Of a stretch of DNA of 64,000 bases, positions 1-6,617 are shown piece by piece. A program made the translations under genes and the position numbers. The notes under the pieces are model-generated. The model did not search any database. It was not told the origin of the DNA and saw only the letters and a program-made list of their open reading frames with translations. Origin of the DNA: an uncultured Agathobacter sp. (GTDB lineage: Bacteria; Bacillota; Clostridia; Lachnospirales; Lachnospiraceae). Each line of letters opens with the position of its first letter. Positions within the stretch are counted from its first letter, which is position 1. The DNA lies in contig CAKRLV010000003.1 in assembly GCA_934359755.1 (NCBI GenBank), forward strand, positions 1 to 64,000, in the 5' to 3' direction.

Positions 1-456
1 CTCGATATCAGGCTTTGCAAATACTTCCGTCAGTGCGGGAGCGATAAACTGGTGTACGATATAATACGTGATAAAAATTCCTCCGATATACGTCAGGTCG
101 ATCAACCAATGAACGCATGAATAAGCCTCCGGGATCATGGAGATCCAGTTACAGATCTGGCATGTAAGATATGCGGTTGTGATGGCAAGCAGTGATTTTA
201 GCAGGCTTCTGTGGAAAAAGAACATTAGAAGAAGCAAAAGCGGCAGGTGCGTAAAAAGTGGATAGGTTCCCAGAACTTTTGCGGAATCACCGAGAACCAG
301 CACTGCAAGATGTAAAAGCAGGTCACCTATGCAGAACAGATTGAGCACCAGTATATTTTTCCGGTTATTTTTGATGCCGATGATGGCGGTTGTGACGAAC
401 ACACCAAAATACAATGTCATGATATGTCTTAAGATCTCTGTTATGGAATTAATCAT
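1..456 (-). CDS. Sensor histidine kinase, N-terminal membrane part (partial)
   Basis: Reading leftward, an open frame runs off the window edge without a stop. It encodes several hydrophobic segments (for example MTLYFGVFVTTAIIGI and HLPLLLLLMFFF), the multi-pass sensor region expected of an AgrC/GHKL-type kinase. No kinase domain is inside the window. It lies just downstream of a LytTR response regulator on the same strand, so a two-component operon is inferred. The ATG at 456 has a G-rich stretch about 11 bases upstream; an in-frame ATG at 474 is the alternative. The ligand cannot be told. The kinase assignment rests on context and membrane topology. Confidence 0.6.
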   Translation of the reverse strand, partial: MINSITEILRHIMTLYFGVFVTTAIIGIKNNRKNILVLNLFCIGDLLLHLAVLVLGDSAKVLGTYPLFTHLPLLLLLMFFFHRSLLKSLLAITTAYLTCQICNWISMIPEAYSCVHWLIDLTYIGGIFITYYIVHQFIAPALTEVFAKPDIE

Positions 457-527
457 ATTCTCTATTACCCCCATAAATGTTTATATTGTCATTGCAAAAC
501 CTGCAAATATGCTGTAGATTACAAAAC

Positions 528-1241
528 TCATTCGCAGAACATATAGGCAAAATAGGTATCGTGAAAAGTCCTGCCAAGTCCCCTTGAAACAGGAAGTTTC
601 ATACCGGTTTTCGTCACGATCTCTGTGCTGGAAAAATGATCCACGGCAGGCATATAGACAATATAGCTGCGGTGACACTTGAAAAAGCCTTTTTCCAGGG
701 AAAGCAGCTTCTCATAACAGGAAAGCGTGCTGATCGTCTCAACTTTCTGACCGTTGGAAAGTGTAAAAATGATCTTCTTATTCTGTGCCTCGAGACATTC
801 GATATTATGCAGATAGATATTCTGATAGCCGGCAGATGTGTGTAAAGTGACAGAGTCCATCGGCTTTGGGATCATGGAAAGGCATTGATCCAGAAGTCGG
901 TGGAGTCTGTCCTTATCTACCGGTTTAAGCAGATAACCAGTGGCGTTTACATCATATGATTCAATGGCGAATTCCGGTGATGAGGTCAGAAAAATGATCT
1001 TGGATGTGGAATTGTGTTCACGTATCGCTTTTGCTGCATCCATCCCGCTGAAAACAGGCATCATGATATCAAGCAGGATGATATCAGGGTTATTCTGCCG
1101 GCAGTAGCCGAGCAGCTCTTCTCCATTGTCTATGGTTTTCACACGGACAGGTGCAGTAACTGTGGCGCACCAGTCATTCACAAGCTGGCCTGTCTGATCG
1201 AGACAGGCATCATCGTCATCGCATATTATGATTTCGAACAT
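528..1241 (-). CDS. LytTR-family response regulator (AgrA-like)
   Basis: The protein has 237 residues. The N-terminal receiver domain has the acidic pocket CDDDD at residues 7-11, the phospho-acceptor Asp58 in LLDIMMP and the conserved lysine in YLLKPVD. The C-terminal LytTR DNA-binding domain covers about residues 135-237, with FFKCHRSYIV and LPVSRGL motifs typical of the family. Such regulators bind promoters when phosphorylated by a membrane kinase, here probably the gene at 1-456. The start at 1241 is chosen because AAAGGGGA sits about 10 bases upstream; an ATG at 1262 is in frame but has no better site. The regulon is unknown. Confidence 0.9.
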   Translation of the reverse strand: MFEIIICDDDDACLDQTGQLVNDWCATVTAPVRVKTIDNGEELLGYCRQNNPDIILLDIMMPVFSGMDAAKAIREHNSTSKIIFLTSSPEFAIESYDVNATGYLLKPVDKDRLHRLLDQCLSMIPKPMDSVTLHTSAGYQNIYLHNIECLEAQNKKIIFTLSNGQKVETISTLSCYEKLLSLEKGFFKCHRSYIVYMPAVDHFSSTEIVTKTGMKLPVSRGLGRTFHDTYFAYMFCE

Positions 1242-1398
1242 GATATAAAATCCCCTTTCCATGTTATTACAGATATTATATATTGTTGCTTTAGAAAAAA
1301 GAAAGCAAAAGAGTTAAAAGATTGTCAATAATTTAACTTTATTTTTGCTGTGAAATGTAATATAATCATTATAACTTAATATTAGGAGGATAAACAAT

Positions 1399-2265
1399 AT
1401 GTTAGTATCTGCAAAAGAAATGTTAGACAAAGCAAAAGCTGGCCATTATGCAGTAGGTCAGTTCAACATCAACAACTTAGAGTGGACAAAATCTATTCTG
1501 TTAACAGCTGAAGAATTAAAATCCCCGGTTATCTTAGGTGTATCTGAGGGTGCTGGTAAATACATGACTGGATTTAAGACAGTTGCAGCTATGGTAAAAG
1601 CTATGGATGAAGAACTTGGAATTACAGTTCCTGTAGCATTACACTTAGATCACGGAACATACGAAGGATGCTACAAATGCATCAAAGCCGGATTCACATC
1701 TATCATGTTTGATGGTTCTCATTACTCAATCGAAGAGAACATCGCTAAGACAAAAGAATTAGTTTCTGTAGCTCACGCTATGGGAATGTCCATCGAAGCT
1801 GAAGTTGGTTCTATCGGTGGAGAAGAAGACGGTGTTGTAGGAATGGGCGAGTGCGCTGATCCGAATGAGTGTAAGGCAATTGCTGATCTTGGAGTAGACA
1901 TGCTTGCTGCCGGAATCGGTAACATTCATGGTAAATATCCGGCAAACTGGCCAGGATTAAGCTTTGAGACTCTTGCAGCAGTTCAGGAGAAGACAGGAGT
2001 TATGCCATTAGTACTTCATGGTGGTACAGGTATCCCAGCTGATATGATCAAGAAAGCAATCTCTCTTGGCGTATCAAAGATCAATGTTAACACAGAGTGC
2101 CAGTTAGCATTCCAGGAAGCTACACGTAAATACATCGAAGCTGGTAAGGATTTAGAGGGTAAAGGATTCGATCCTCGTAAATTATTAGCTCCAGGTGCAG
2201 AAGCTATCAAAGCAACTGTAAAAGAGAAGATGGAATTATTTGGTTCTGTTGGCAAAGCAGAATAA
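1399..2265 (+). CDS. fba: Class II fructose-1,6-bisphosphate aldolase
   Basis: This 288-residue cytosolic zinc enzyme cleaves fructose-1,6-bisphosphate to glyceraldehyde-3-phosphate and dihydroxyacetone phosphate in glycolysis. The class II signature is visible: HLDHGTYEGC (catalytic Asp and zinc-binding His near residue 82), GNIHGKYP and VLHGGTGI (further zinc and phosphate ligands). Length is normal for the short class IIA/B clostridial form. AGGAGG precedes the ATG by 10 bases, and a TATAAT box lies at 1361-1366 with a weak -35. The gene is monocistronic, followed by a structured region and a terminator. Codon use is strongly biased (TTA, GTA, AAA), as in highly expressed genes. Confidence 0.96.
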   Translation: MLVSAKEMLDKAKAGHYAVGQFNINNLEWTKSILLTAEELKSPVILGVSEGAGKYMTGFKTVAAMVKAMDEELGITVPVALHLDHGTYEGCYKCIKAGFTSIMFDGSHYSIEENIAKTKELVSVAHAMGMSIEAEVGSIGGEEDGVVGMGECADPNECKAIADLGVDMLAAGIGNIHGKYPANWPGLSFETLAAVQEKTGVMPLVLHGGTGIPADMIKKAISLGVSKINVNTECQLAFQEATRKYIEAGKDLEGKGFDPRKLLAPGAEAIKATVKEKMELFGSVGKAE

Positions 2266-2273
2266 TGATTGCA

Positions 2274-2342
2274 ATTTTATCCCAAGGCAATCCCCTTTAT
2301 CCTCAAGGGGCAAAAAGCTTTAGCCTGGGGAATGGATAAAAT
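2274..2342 (+). other. Structured 3' untranslated element of fba
   Basis: Three nested pairings are visible: outer ATTTTATCC (2274-2282) with GGATAAAAT (2334-2342), then AGGC with GCCT, and an inner hairpin CCCCTT (2292-2297) with AAGGGG (2305-2310). The element lies between the aldolase stop and the terminator, so it would be part of the fba mRNA. No known RNA family was recognised. It could stabilise the 3' end or be released as a small RNA. Confidence 0.5.
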
Positions 2343-2353
2343 AACGAGAAAAT

Positions 2354-2400
2354 AAAGACCTTGTAGAGCGGAAAAACCGTTCTATGAGGTCTTTTTCTTT
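2354..2400 (+). terminator. Rho-independent terminator of fba
   Basis: A long stem pairs AAAGACCTTGTAGAGCGG with CCGTTCTATGAGGTCTTT around an AAAAA-rich loop, followed by a T-rich tail. It ends the aldolase transcript. Confidence 0.88.
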
Positions 2401-2443
2401 TCAAAACGAGTAGTTGAAAAGTGTGAGGGAGTGAGCAGAACTT

Positions 2444-2545
2444 ATGTTATACTACGATGATTATTATAAATATCATAAAAAGCCAGCATCAATGTCTCAT
2501 ATCAGAGACAAGTATGATTCTGGGCACGACAAGGATAATTTGTAA
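2444..2545 (+). CDS. Small ORF of 33 codons, unknown
   Basis: ATG at 2444 opens a short frame ending TAA at 2543, encoding a Tyr/Lys/Asp-rich peptide that begins MLYYDDYYKYHKK. A GAGGGAG stretch lies about 13 bases upstream. It resembles no family I recognise. It may be a real small protein, a degraded gene end or chance; it lies in the 216 bases before the toxin-antitoxin promoter. Confidence 0.2.
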   Translation: MLYYDDYYKYHKKPASMSHIRDKYDSGHDKDNL

Positions 2546-2560
2546 AATCAGCTAAAAGCA

Positions 2561-2599
2561 TTGATAAAATCGTACAAAATGAGTATAATAATAGTACGA
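2561..2599 (+). promoter_or_regulatory. Promoter and operator-like inverted repeat of the toxin-antitoxin pair
   Basis: TTGATA (2561-2566) and TATAAT (2584-2589) are separated by exactly 17 bases. The perfect inverted repeat TCGTAC (2570-2575) / GTACGA (2594-2599) flanks the -10 box. This is where an autorepressing antitoxin would bind. Confidence 0.75.
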
Positions 2600-2616
2600 A
2601 GAAAGGAAGTGGTCTT

Positions 2617-2832
2617 ATGTCAATTACAGCAACGGAATTAAAAAACAATCTTGGAAAATATCTATTATTATCTGCAACAGAAGATGTATTTATTACTAAG
2701 AATGGAAAAATAGTAGCAAAACTGACAAATCCACATCAGGATAGAGTAGAGGTGGCAAAATCACTGTTTGGAATATTGTCAAAGGATGCGGATATAGAAG
2801 CTGCAAAAGAAGAAAGGCTTGGTGCAAAATAA
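2617..2832 (+). CDS. Phd/YefM-family antitoxin
   Basis: A 71-residue protein with the N-terminal Phd/YefM fold: MSITATELKNNLGKYL, then FITKNGKIVAKL, the family's DNA-binding and dimer part. The acidic, charged C-terminus would wrap the toxin. It should bind and neutralise the PIN toxin encoded immediately downstream and repress their shared promoter. GAAAGGAAG precedes the ATG. Its TAA (2830-2832) abuts the toxin ATG, so translation is coupled. Confidence 0.85.
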   Translation: MSITATELKNNLGKYLLLSATEDVFITKNGKIVAKLTNPHQDRVEVAKSLFGILSKDADIEAAKEERLGAK

Positions 2833-3252
2833 ATGAGGATTCTTGCAGATACAAATGTAATAATAGATGCACTGACTTCAAGGGAACCATGGAACAAGAG
2901 TGCAGAGAAAATATTTCTTATGGCTGCAAATCAGACCATTGAAATGTATATTACAGCAAGTTCAGCCACAGATATTTATTATCTCATAAGAAAATATCTG
3001 CACAATACAGAAGCGGCAAAGACAATAATGGGAAAGCTTTTTTCATTAACAGGCATATTAGATGTAGGTGCAAATGATTGTATTGATGCTCTTGCTTCTT
3101 CAATCAATGATTATGAGGATGCGGTTGTTGAAAAGGTGGCTAATAGAAATGATATGGATTATATCGTTACAAGAAATATAAAGGATTACCAGGCTGGGGA
3201 TACAAAAATAATTTTGCCGGATGATTTTGTAAAACTTGTAGAAGAAGAGTAA
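2833..3252 (+). CDS. PIN-domain toxin (VapC-like ribonuclease)
   Basis: A 139-residue PIN domain. The acidic residues that bind Mg2+ are visible: Asp6 in ILADTNVIIDAL, Asp47 in SSATDIYY, Asp96 in DYEDAVV, and the DYIVTRNIKDY motif near residue 109. PIN toxins cleave tRNA or rRNA when freed from their antitoxin. The start codon directly follows the antitoxin stop. The AAAGAAAGGCTTGG stretch inside the antitoxin end may serve as ribosome site. All catalytic positions appear intact, so it is probably active. The RNA target is unknown. Confidence 0.87.
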   Translation: MRILADTNVIIDALTSREPWNKSAEKIFLMAANQTIEMYITASSATDIYYLIRKYLHNTEAAKTIMGKLFSLTGILDVGANDCIDALASSINDYEDAVVEKVANRNDMDYIVTRNIKDYQAGDTKIILPDDFVKLVEEE

Positions 3253-3354
3253 TTTTTAGGTTTGGTATTCCTTTTTATATTTTCTTATAGAAGTATGGCA
3301 GTTGAGATTGAACGATAAATGGAAAGTATGAATGGAAGAATGGAAACAAAGATG

Positions 3355-4059
3355 TCAGATAAAGCAAAAAAAGGAACTTTATATGGTGTGAGCACAGGCC
3401 CTGGCGATCCGGAACTCATGACGATAAAGGCAGCAAAATGCATAAAGAACTGTCATGTAATAGCGGCGCCCAGAACGCGCGGGAAGAACAGCATGGCACT
3501 TGATATTGTAAATGAAATAATGGAAGAAGATTTGAAGGATAAAGAAATATGTTATCTGGATTTTACAATGTCGAAGGACAGGAAAGTCCTGCATAAGGCA
3601 CATGAAGAACAGGCAAAGCTTATAGAAAAGTATTTAGAAACAGGAGAAGATGTTGCAATGCTTAATATTGGTGATACTTCTTTATACAGCACATTTAGCT
3701 ATATAAGGGATATCGTGCAGCAGGACGGATATGAAGCGCAGGCAATAGCAGGAGTGACAAGTTTTTGTGCAGTTGCAGCAGAGTTAGGACAGAGTCTTAC
3801 GACAATGAAAAAGCCACTGACGATCATTCCAGGGTGGACAGATGAGAATCTGAAGCTGCTTGAGCTTCCGGGAACAAAGGTGATTATGAAATCAGGAAAA
3901 TCGCTTTTGGATGTAAGGGAAGTGTTGGGACAGAAGAATCTTCTCGATAAAGCGGCTATGGTAGAAAATTGTGGGTTGAAAGAACAGCGTGTGTATAGGA
4001 ATATTGAACAGTGCAGTGGGGATGAAGGGTATTTTTCCACAATACTGGTGAAGGATTAA
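3355..4059 (+). CDS. cbiL: Precorrin-2/cobalt-factor-2 C20-methyltransferase (CbiL/CobI type)
   Basis: The tetrapyrrole methylase fold begins GVSTGPGDPELMTIKA, the SAM-binding P-loop-like motif, and carries IGDTSLYSTF and GVTSFCAVAAELGQ, the latter characteristic of the C20-methyltransferases of corrin synthesis. The reaction moves a methyl from SAM to C20 of precorrin-2 or its cobalt form. The upstream in-frame ATG at 3319 has no clear ribosome site. The start at 3355 (MSDKAKKG) is preceded by GGAAACAAAG, so about 234 residues. No other cobalamin gene is in the window, which is odd for a pathway enzyme usually in a cbi operon. Confidence 0.82.
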   Translation, partial: SDKAKKGTLYGVSTGPGDPELMTIKAAKCIKNCHVIAAPRTRGKNSMALDIVNEIMEEDLKDKEICYLDFTMSKDRKVLHKAHEEQAKLIEKYLETGEDVAMLNIGDTSLYSTFSYIRDIVQQDGYEAQAIAGVTSFCAVAAELGQSLTTMKKPLTIIPGWTDENLKLLELPGTKVIMKSGKSLLDVREVLGQKNLLDKAAMVENCGLKEQRVYRNIEQCSGDEGYFSTILVKD

Positions 4060-4140
4060 GCTTATATTTTGGAACTATTGTAGTTTACATATCTTATATT
4101 ATTAAGTAATATATTTAATATATAGAATCGAATAATAAGC

Positions 4141-4174
4141 TTGACTTAATTTTGTAAAGTTTATAGAATTCTAT
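4141..4174 (+). promoter_or_regulatory. Promoter of first glutamine synthetase with palindrome over -10
   Basis: TTGACT (4141-4146) and TAGAAT (4164-4169) have a 17-base spacer. The 12-base perfect palindrome ATAGAATTCTAT (4163-4174) overlaps the -10, a possible repressor site. Confidence 0.65.
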
Positions 4175-4196
4175 CAGAGACATAATTTGAAAGGGA

Positions 4197-4230
4197 GTAA
4201 CTGTGAAGCTGCATGGCAGTTACGAAAGGA
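4197..4230 (+). promoter_or_regulatory. Hairpin directly before the ribosome site of glnN copy 1
   Basis: GTAACTG (4197-4203) pairs with CAGTTAC (4217-4223), followed after one base by the ribosome site AAAGGA (4225-4230). Closely similar 25-27-base hairpins occur at 30076 and 38188, so this is a repeated leader element. Confidence 0.6.
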
Positions 4231-4240
4231 TAACGATAGA

Positions 4241-6373
4241 ATGAGCGAAACGGAATATTTTAATGTTGCAAAGATTTTCGGAGAGAATGTGTTCAACGAT
4301 ACTGTTATGCAGGAGCGTCTTCCGAAGAAGGTGTATAAGAAGCTTCATGATGTGATAGATCAGGGACAGGAGCTTGACCTTGATACTGCTGATGTAATTG
4401 CACATGAGATGAAGGAATGGGCTATTGAAAAGGGCGCAACCCACTATTCACACTGGTTCCAGCCACTTACAGGTGTGACAGCAGAAAAGCATGATTCATT
4501 TATCACAGCACCTATGTCGAACGGCAAAGTACTTATGAGTTTTTCGGGTAAGGAACTGATAAAGGGGGAGCCGGACGCATCTTCTTTTCCATCAGGTGGA
4601 CTTCGTGCTACATTTGAGGCAAGAGGATATACAGCCTGGGATTGTACATCACCTGCATTCGTAAGACAGGATGCAGCAGGTGCTACACTTTGTATTCCAA
4701 CAGCATTCTGTTCATATACAGGAGAGGCATTGGATTTAAAGACACCACTTCTGCGTTCGATGGAAGCAATCAGTGAGCAGTCGCTTAGGCTTCTGCGTCT
4801 GTTTGGAAATACTACATCTAAGAAAGTTACTCCATCTATAGGTGCAGAGCAGGAATATTTTATAATTGATCGTAAGAAATACTTACAGAGAAAAGACCTC
4901 ATTTTTACAGGACGTACTCTTTTTGGAGCGATGCCACCAAAGGGACAGGAGATGGACGATCATTATTTTGGAGCAATCAGGGAACGTATTGCTGCATATA
5001 TGAGAGATGTCAATAAAGAACTCTGGAAGCTTGGAGTGTCAGCCAAGACTCAGCACAATGAGGTTGCACCAGCACAGCATGAGCTTGCACCGATTTATGC
5101 TGAGTGTAATGTGGCAGTAGATCACAATCAGCTTGTTATGGAGACTCTTAAGAAAGTGGCAGGACGTCATGGATTACATTGCCTGCTTCATGAGAAGCCA
5201 TTTGCAGGGGTGAATGGTTCAGGAAAACATGATAACTGGTCGTTGACTACAGATGATGGAATTAATCTGTTAGATCCAGGTGAGACACCACATGAGAATA
5301 TTCAGTTTCTTCTTGTACTTACATGTATTCTTCGTGCAGTTGACAGGCATGCGGCACTCCTTCGTGCATCTGCGGCGGATGTAGGAAATGACCACAGACT
5401 CGGAGCGAATGAGGCTCCACCAGCTATTTTATCAGTATTTTTAGGGGAGCAGCTTGAAGATGTGATAGAACAGCTTGTAAGCACTGGAATGGCTACACAT
5501 AGTTTATCCGGGGAGAAGCTTGATACAGGTGTTAAGACGCTTCCGGATTTTATGAAGGATGCAACAGACCGAAACCGTACATCTCCATTTGCTTTTACAG
5601 GTAATAAGTTTGAATTCCGTATGGTAGGTTCGCAGGATTCGGTTGCGCAGGCGAATGTCGTACTTAATACAATTGTAGCAGAAGTATTCTGCGAGGCATG
5701 TGATATCCTTGAGAAAGCAGATAATTTCGATCTTGCTGTTCATGATCTGATTAAGAAGTTTGCGGTTGAGCATCAGAGAATTATTTTTAATGGCAATGGA
5801 TATTCTGATGCATGGGTCGAGGAAGCAAAGAGACGTGGACTTCCAAATATTAAGTCGATGGTTGAGGCAGTGTCAGCATATACACTTCCGGATAGTATTG
5901 CACTTTTTGAGAAGTTTGGAGTATTTACAAAGGCAGAGCTTGAGAGTCGTGTTGAGATTGAGTATGAGACATATGCCAAGACTATCAATATTGAGGCGAA
6001 GGCTATGATTGATATTGCAGGAAAGCAGATTATTCCAGCAGTAATTAAATATACTACAATGCTCGCAAATTCATTGTCGGCTGTAAATGGTGCATGTCCA
6101 GATGCTGATACTTCTGTACAGTCAGAGCTTCTTATAGAGACAAGTGCGCTGCTTTCAGATTCAAAAGTTGCCCTTTCTAAATTGCAGGATGTAACAGAGC
6201 ATGCGCAGAATATGCAGCTAGGCAAAGAACAGGCAGAGTATTATAGGGATGAGGTCGCAACAGCCATGGATGATCTTCGTACACCAATAGATAAGCTTGA
6301 GATGATAGTAGACAAAGAGATGTGGCCAATGCCATCTTATGGTGATTTATTATTTGAGGTGTCTGCTATTTAG
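4241..6373 (+). CDS. glnN: Type III glutamine synthetase, copy 1
   Basis: About 710 residues, the size of GSIII rather than the 440-470-residue GSI. It makes glutamine from glutamate, ammonium and ATP in the cytoplasm. GSIII features are present: AEQEYFIID (metal-binding Glu), HNEVAPAQHELAP, the VNGSGKHDNWS loop, and NRTSPFAFTGNKFEFR with the catalytic Arg. The frame extends upstream to a TTG at 4187, but AAAGGA before the ATG at 4241 and alignment with copy 2 (MSENEYF) support 4241. It heads the nitrogen block and has its own promoter. It is roughly nine-tenths identical to the next gene over the stretches compared. Confidence 0.96.
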   Translation: MSETEYFNVAKIFGENVFNDTVMQERLPKKVYKKLHDVIDQGQELDLDTADVIAHEMKEWAIEKGATHYSHWFQPLTGVTAEKHDSFITAPMSNGKVLMSFSGKELIKGEPDASSFPSGGLRATFEARGYTAWDCTSPAFVRQDAAGATLCIPTAFCSYTGEALDLKTPLLRSMEAISEQSLRLLRLFGNTTSKKVTPSIGAEQEYFIIDRKKYLQRKDLIFTGRTLFGAMPPKGQEMDDHYFGAIRERIAAYMRDVNKELWKLGVSAKTQHNEVAPAQHELAPIYAECNVAVDHNQLVMETLKKVAGRHGLHCLLHEKPFAGVNGSGKHDNWSLTTDDGINLLDPGETPHENIQFLLVLTCILRAVDRHAALLRASAADVGNDHRLGANEAPPAILSVFLGEQLEDVIEQLVSTGMATHSLSGEKLDTGVKTLPDFMKDATDRNRTSPFAFTGNKFEFRMVGSQDSVAQANVVLNTIVAEVFCEACDILEKADNFDLAVHDLIKKFAVEHQRIIFNGNGYSDAWVEEAKRRGLPNIKSMVEAVSAYTLPDSIALFEKFGVFTKAELESRVEIEYETYAKTINIEAKAMIDIAGKQIIPAVIKYTTMLANSLSAVNGACPDADTSVQSELLIETSALLSDSKVALSKLQDVTEHAQNMQLGKEQAEYYRDEVATAMDDLRTPIDKLEMIVDKEMWPMPSYGDLLFEVSAI

Positions 6374-6460
6374 AACATTATACAAATTGCCTAAAATAGC
6401 CAAAATGCTTTTGAAAATTAGGTAATAATCAACAAAACTATAAAAAAATTAAATTTTTGC

Positions 6461-6489
6461 TTGCATTTTGTCAGATGTTAGAGTAATTT
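6461..6489 (+). promoter_or_regulatory. Promoter of second glutamine synthetase
   Basis: TTGCAT (6461-6466) lies 17 bases before TAATTT (6484-6489). It is upstream of the leader terminator, so transcripts would start near 6496. The -10 is imperfect. Confidence 0.45.
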
Positions 6490-6515
6490 ATAAGCAAGCA
6501 AATAATGAATCGAGA

Positions 6516-6558
6516 GAACGAAGGCGTTCCAACAATAGTTGGGGTGCCTTCTTTTTTT
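6516..6558 (+). terminator. Leader terminator/attenuator before glnN copy 2
   Basis: GAAGGC at 6520-6525 pairs with GCCTTC at 6546-6551, extended by CCAAC with GTTGG around loop AATA and followed by seven T. An alternative hairpin, GAACG with CGTTC around AAGG (starting 6516), uses the same bases and would exclude it. It lies between the putative promoter and the gene, 60 bases before the ATG, so it may be a regulated attenuator. It could also simply end readthrough from copy 1. Confidence 0.65.
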
Positions 6559-6617
6559 GTTCATTTAGAAAATTACACATCAAGGGGATTGATTGTGGGA
6601 AAAGAGAGGATGCAGAT

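Noticed and set aside
4060..4186. Possible riboswitch before glnN copy 1.
   Set aside because: The stretch is AT-rich with a promoter and short palindrome only. No terminator or aptamer-like fold was seen.
4444..4902. Leftward frame of 152 codons opposite glnN copy 1.
   Set aside because: Shadow of conserved coding sequence, with no ribosome site or family.
6468..6617. N-terminal extension of the second glutamine synthetase from 6468.
   Set aside because: It would translate through a terminator hairpin. The paralogue starts at the MSE position, and a ribosome site precedes 6618.
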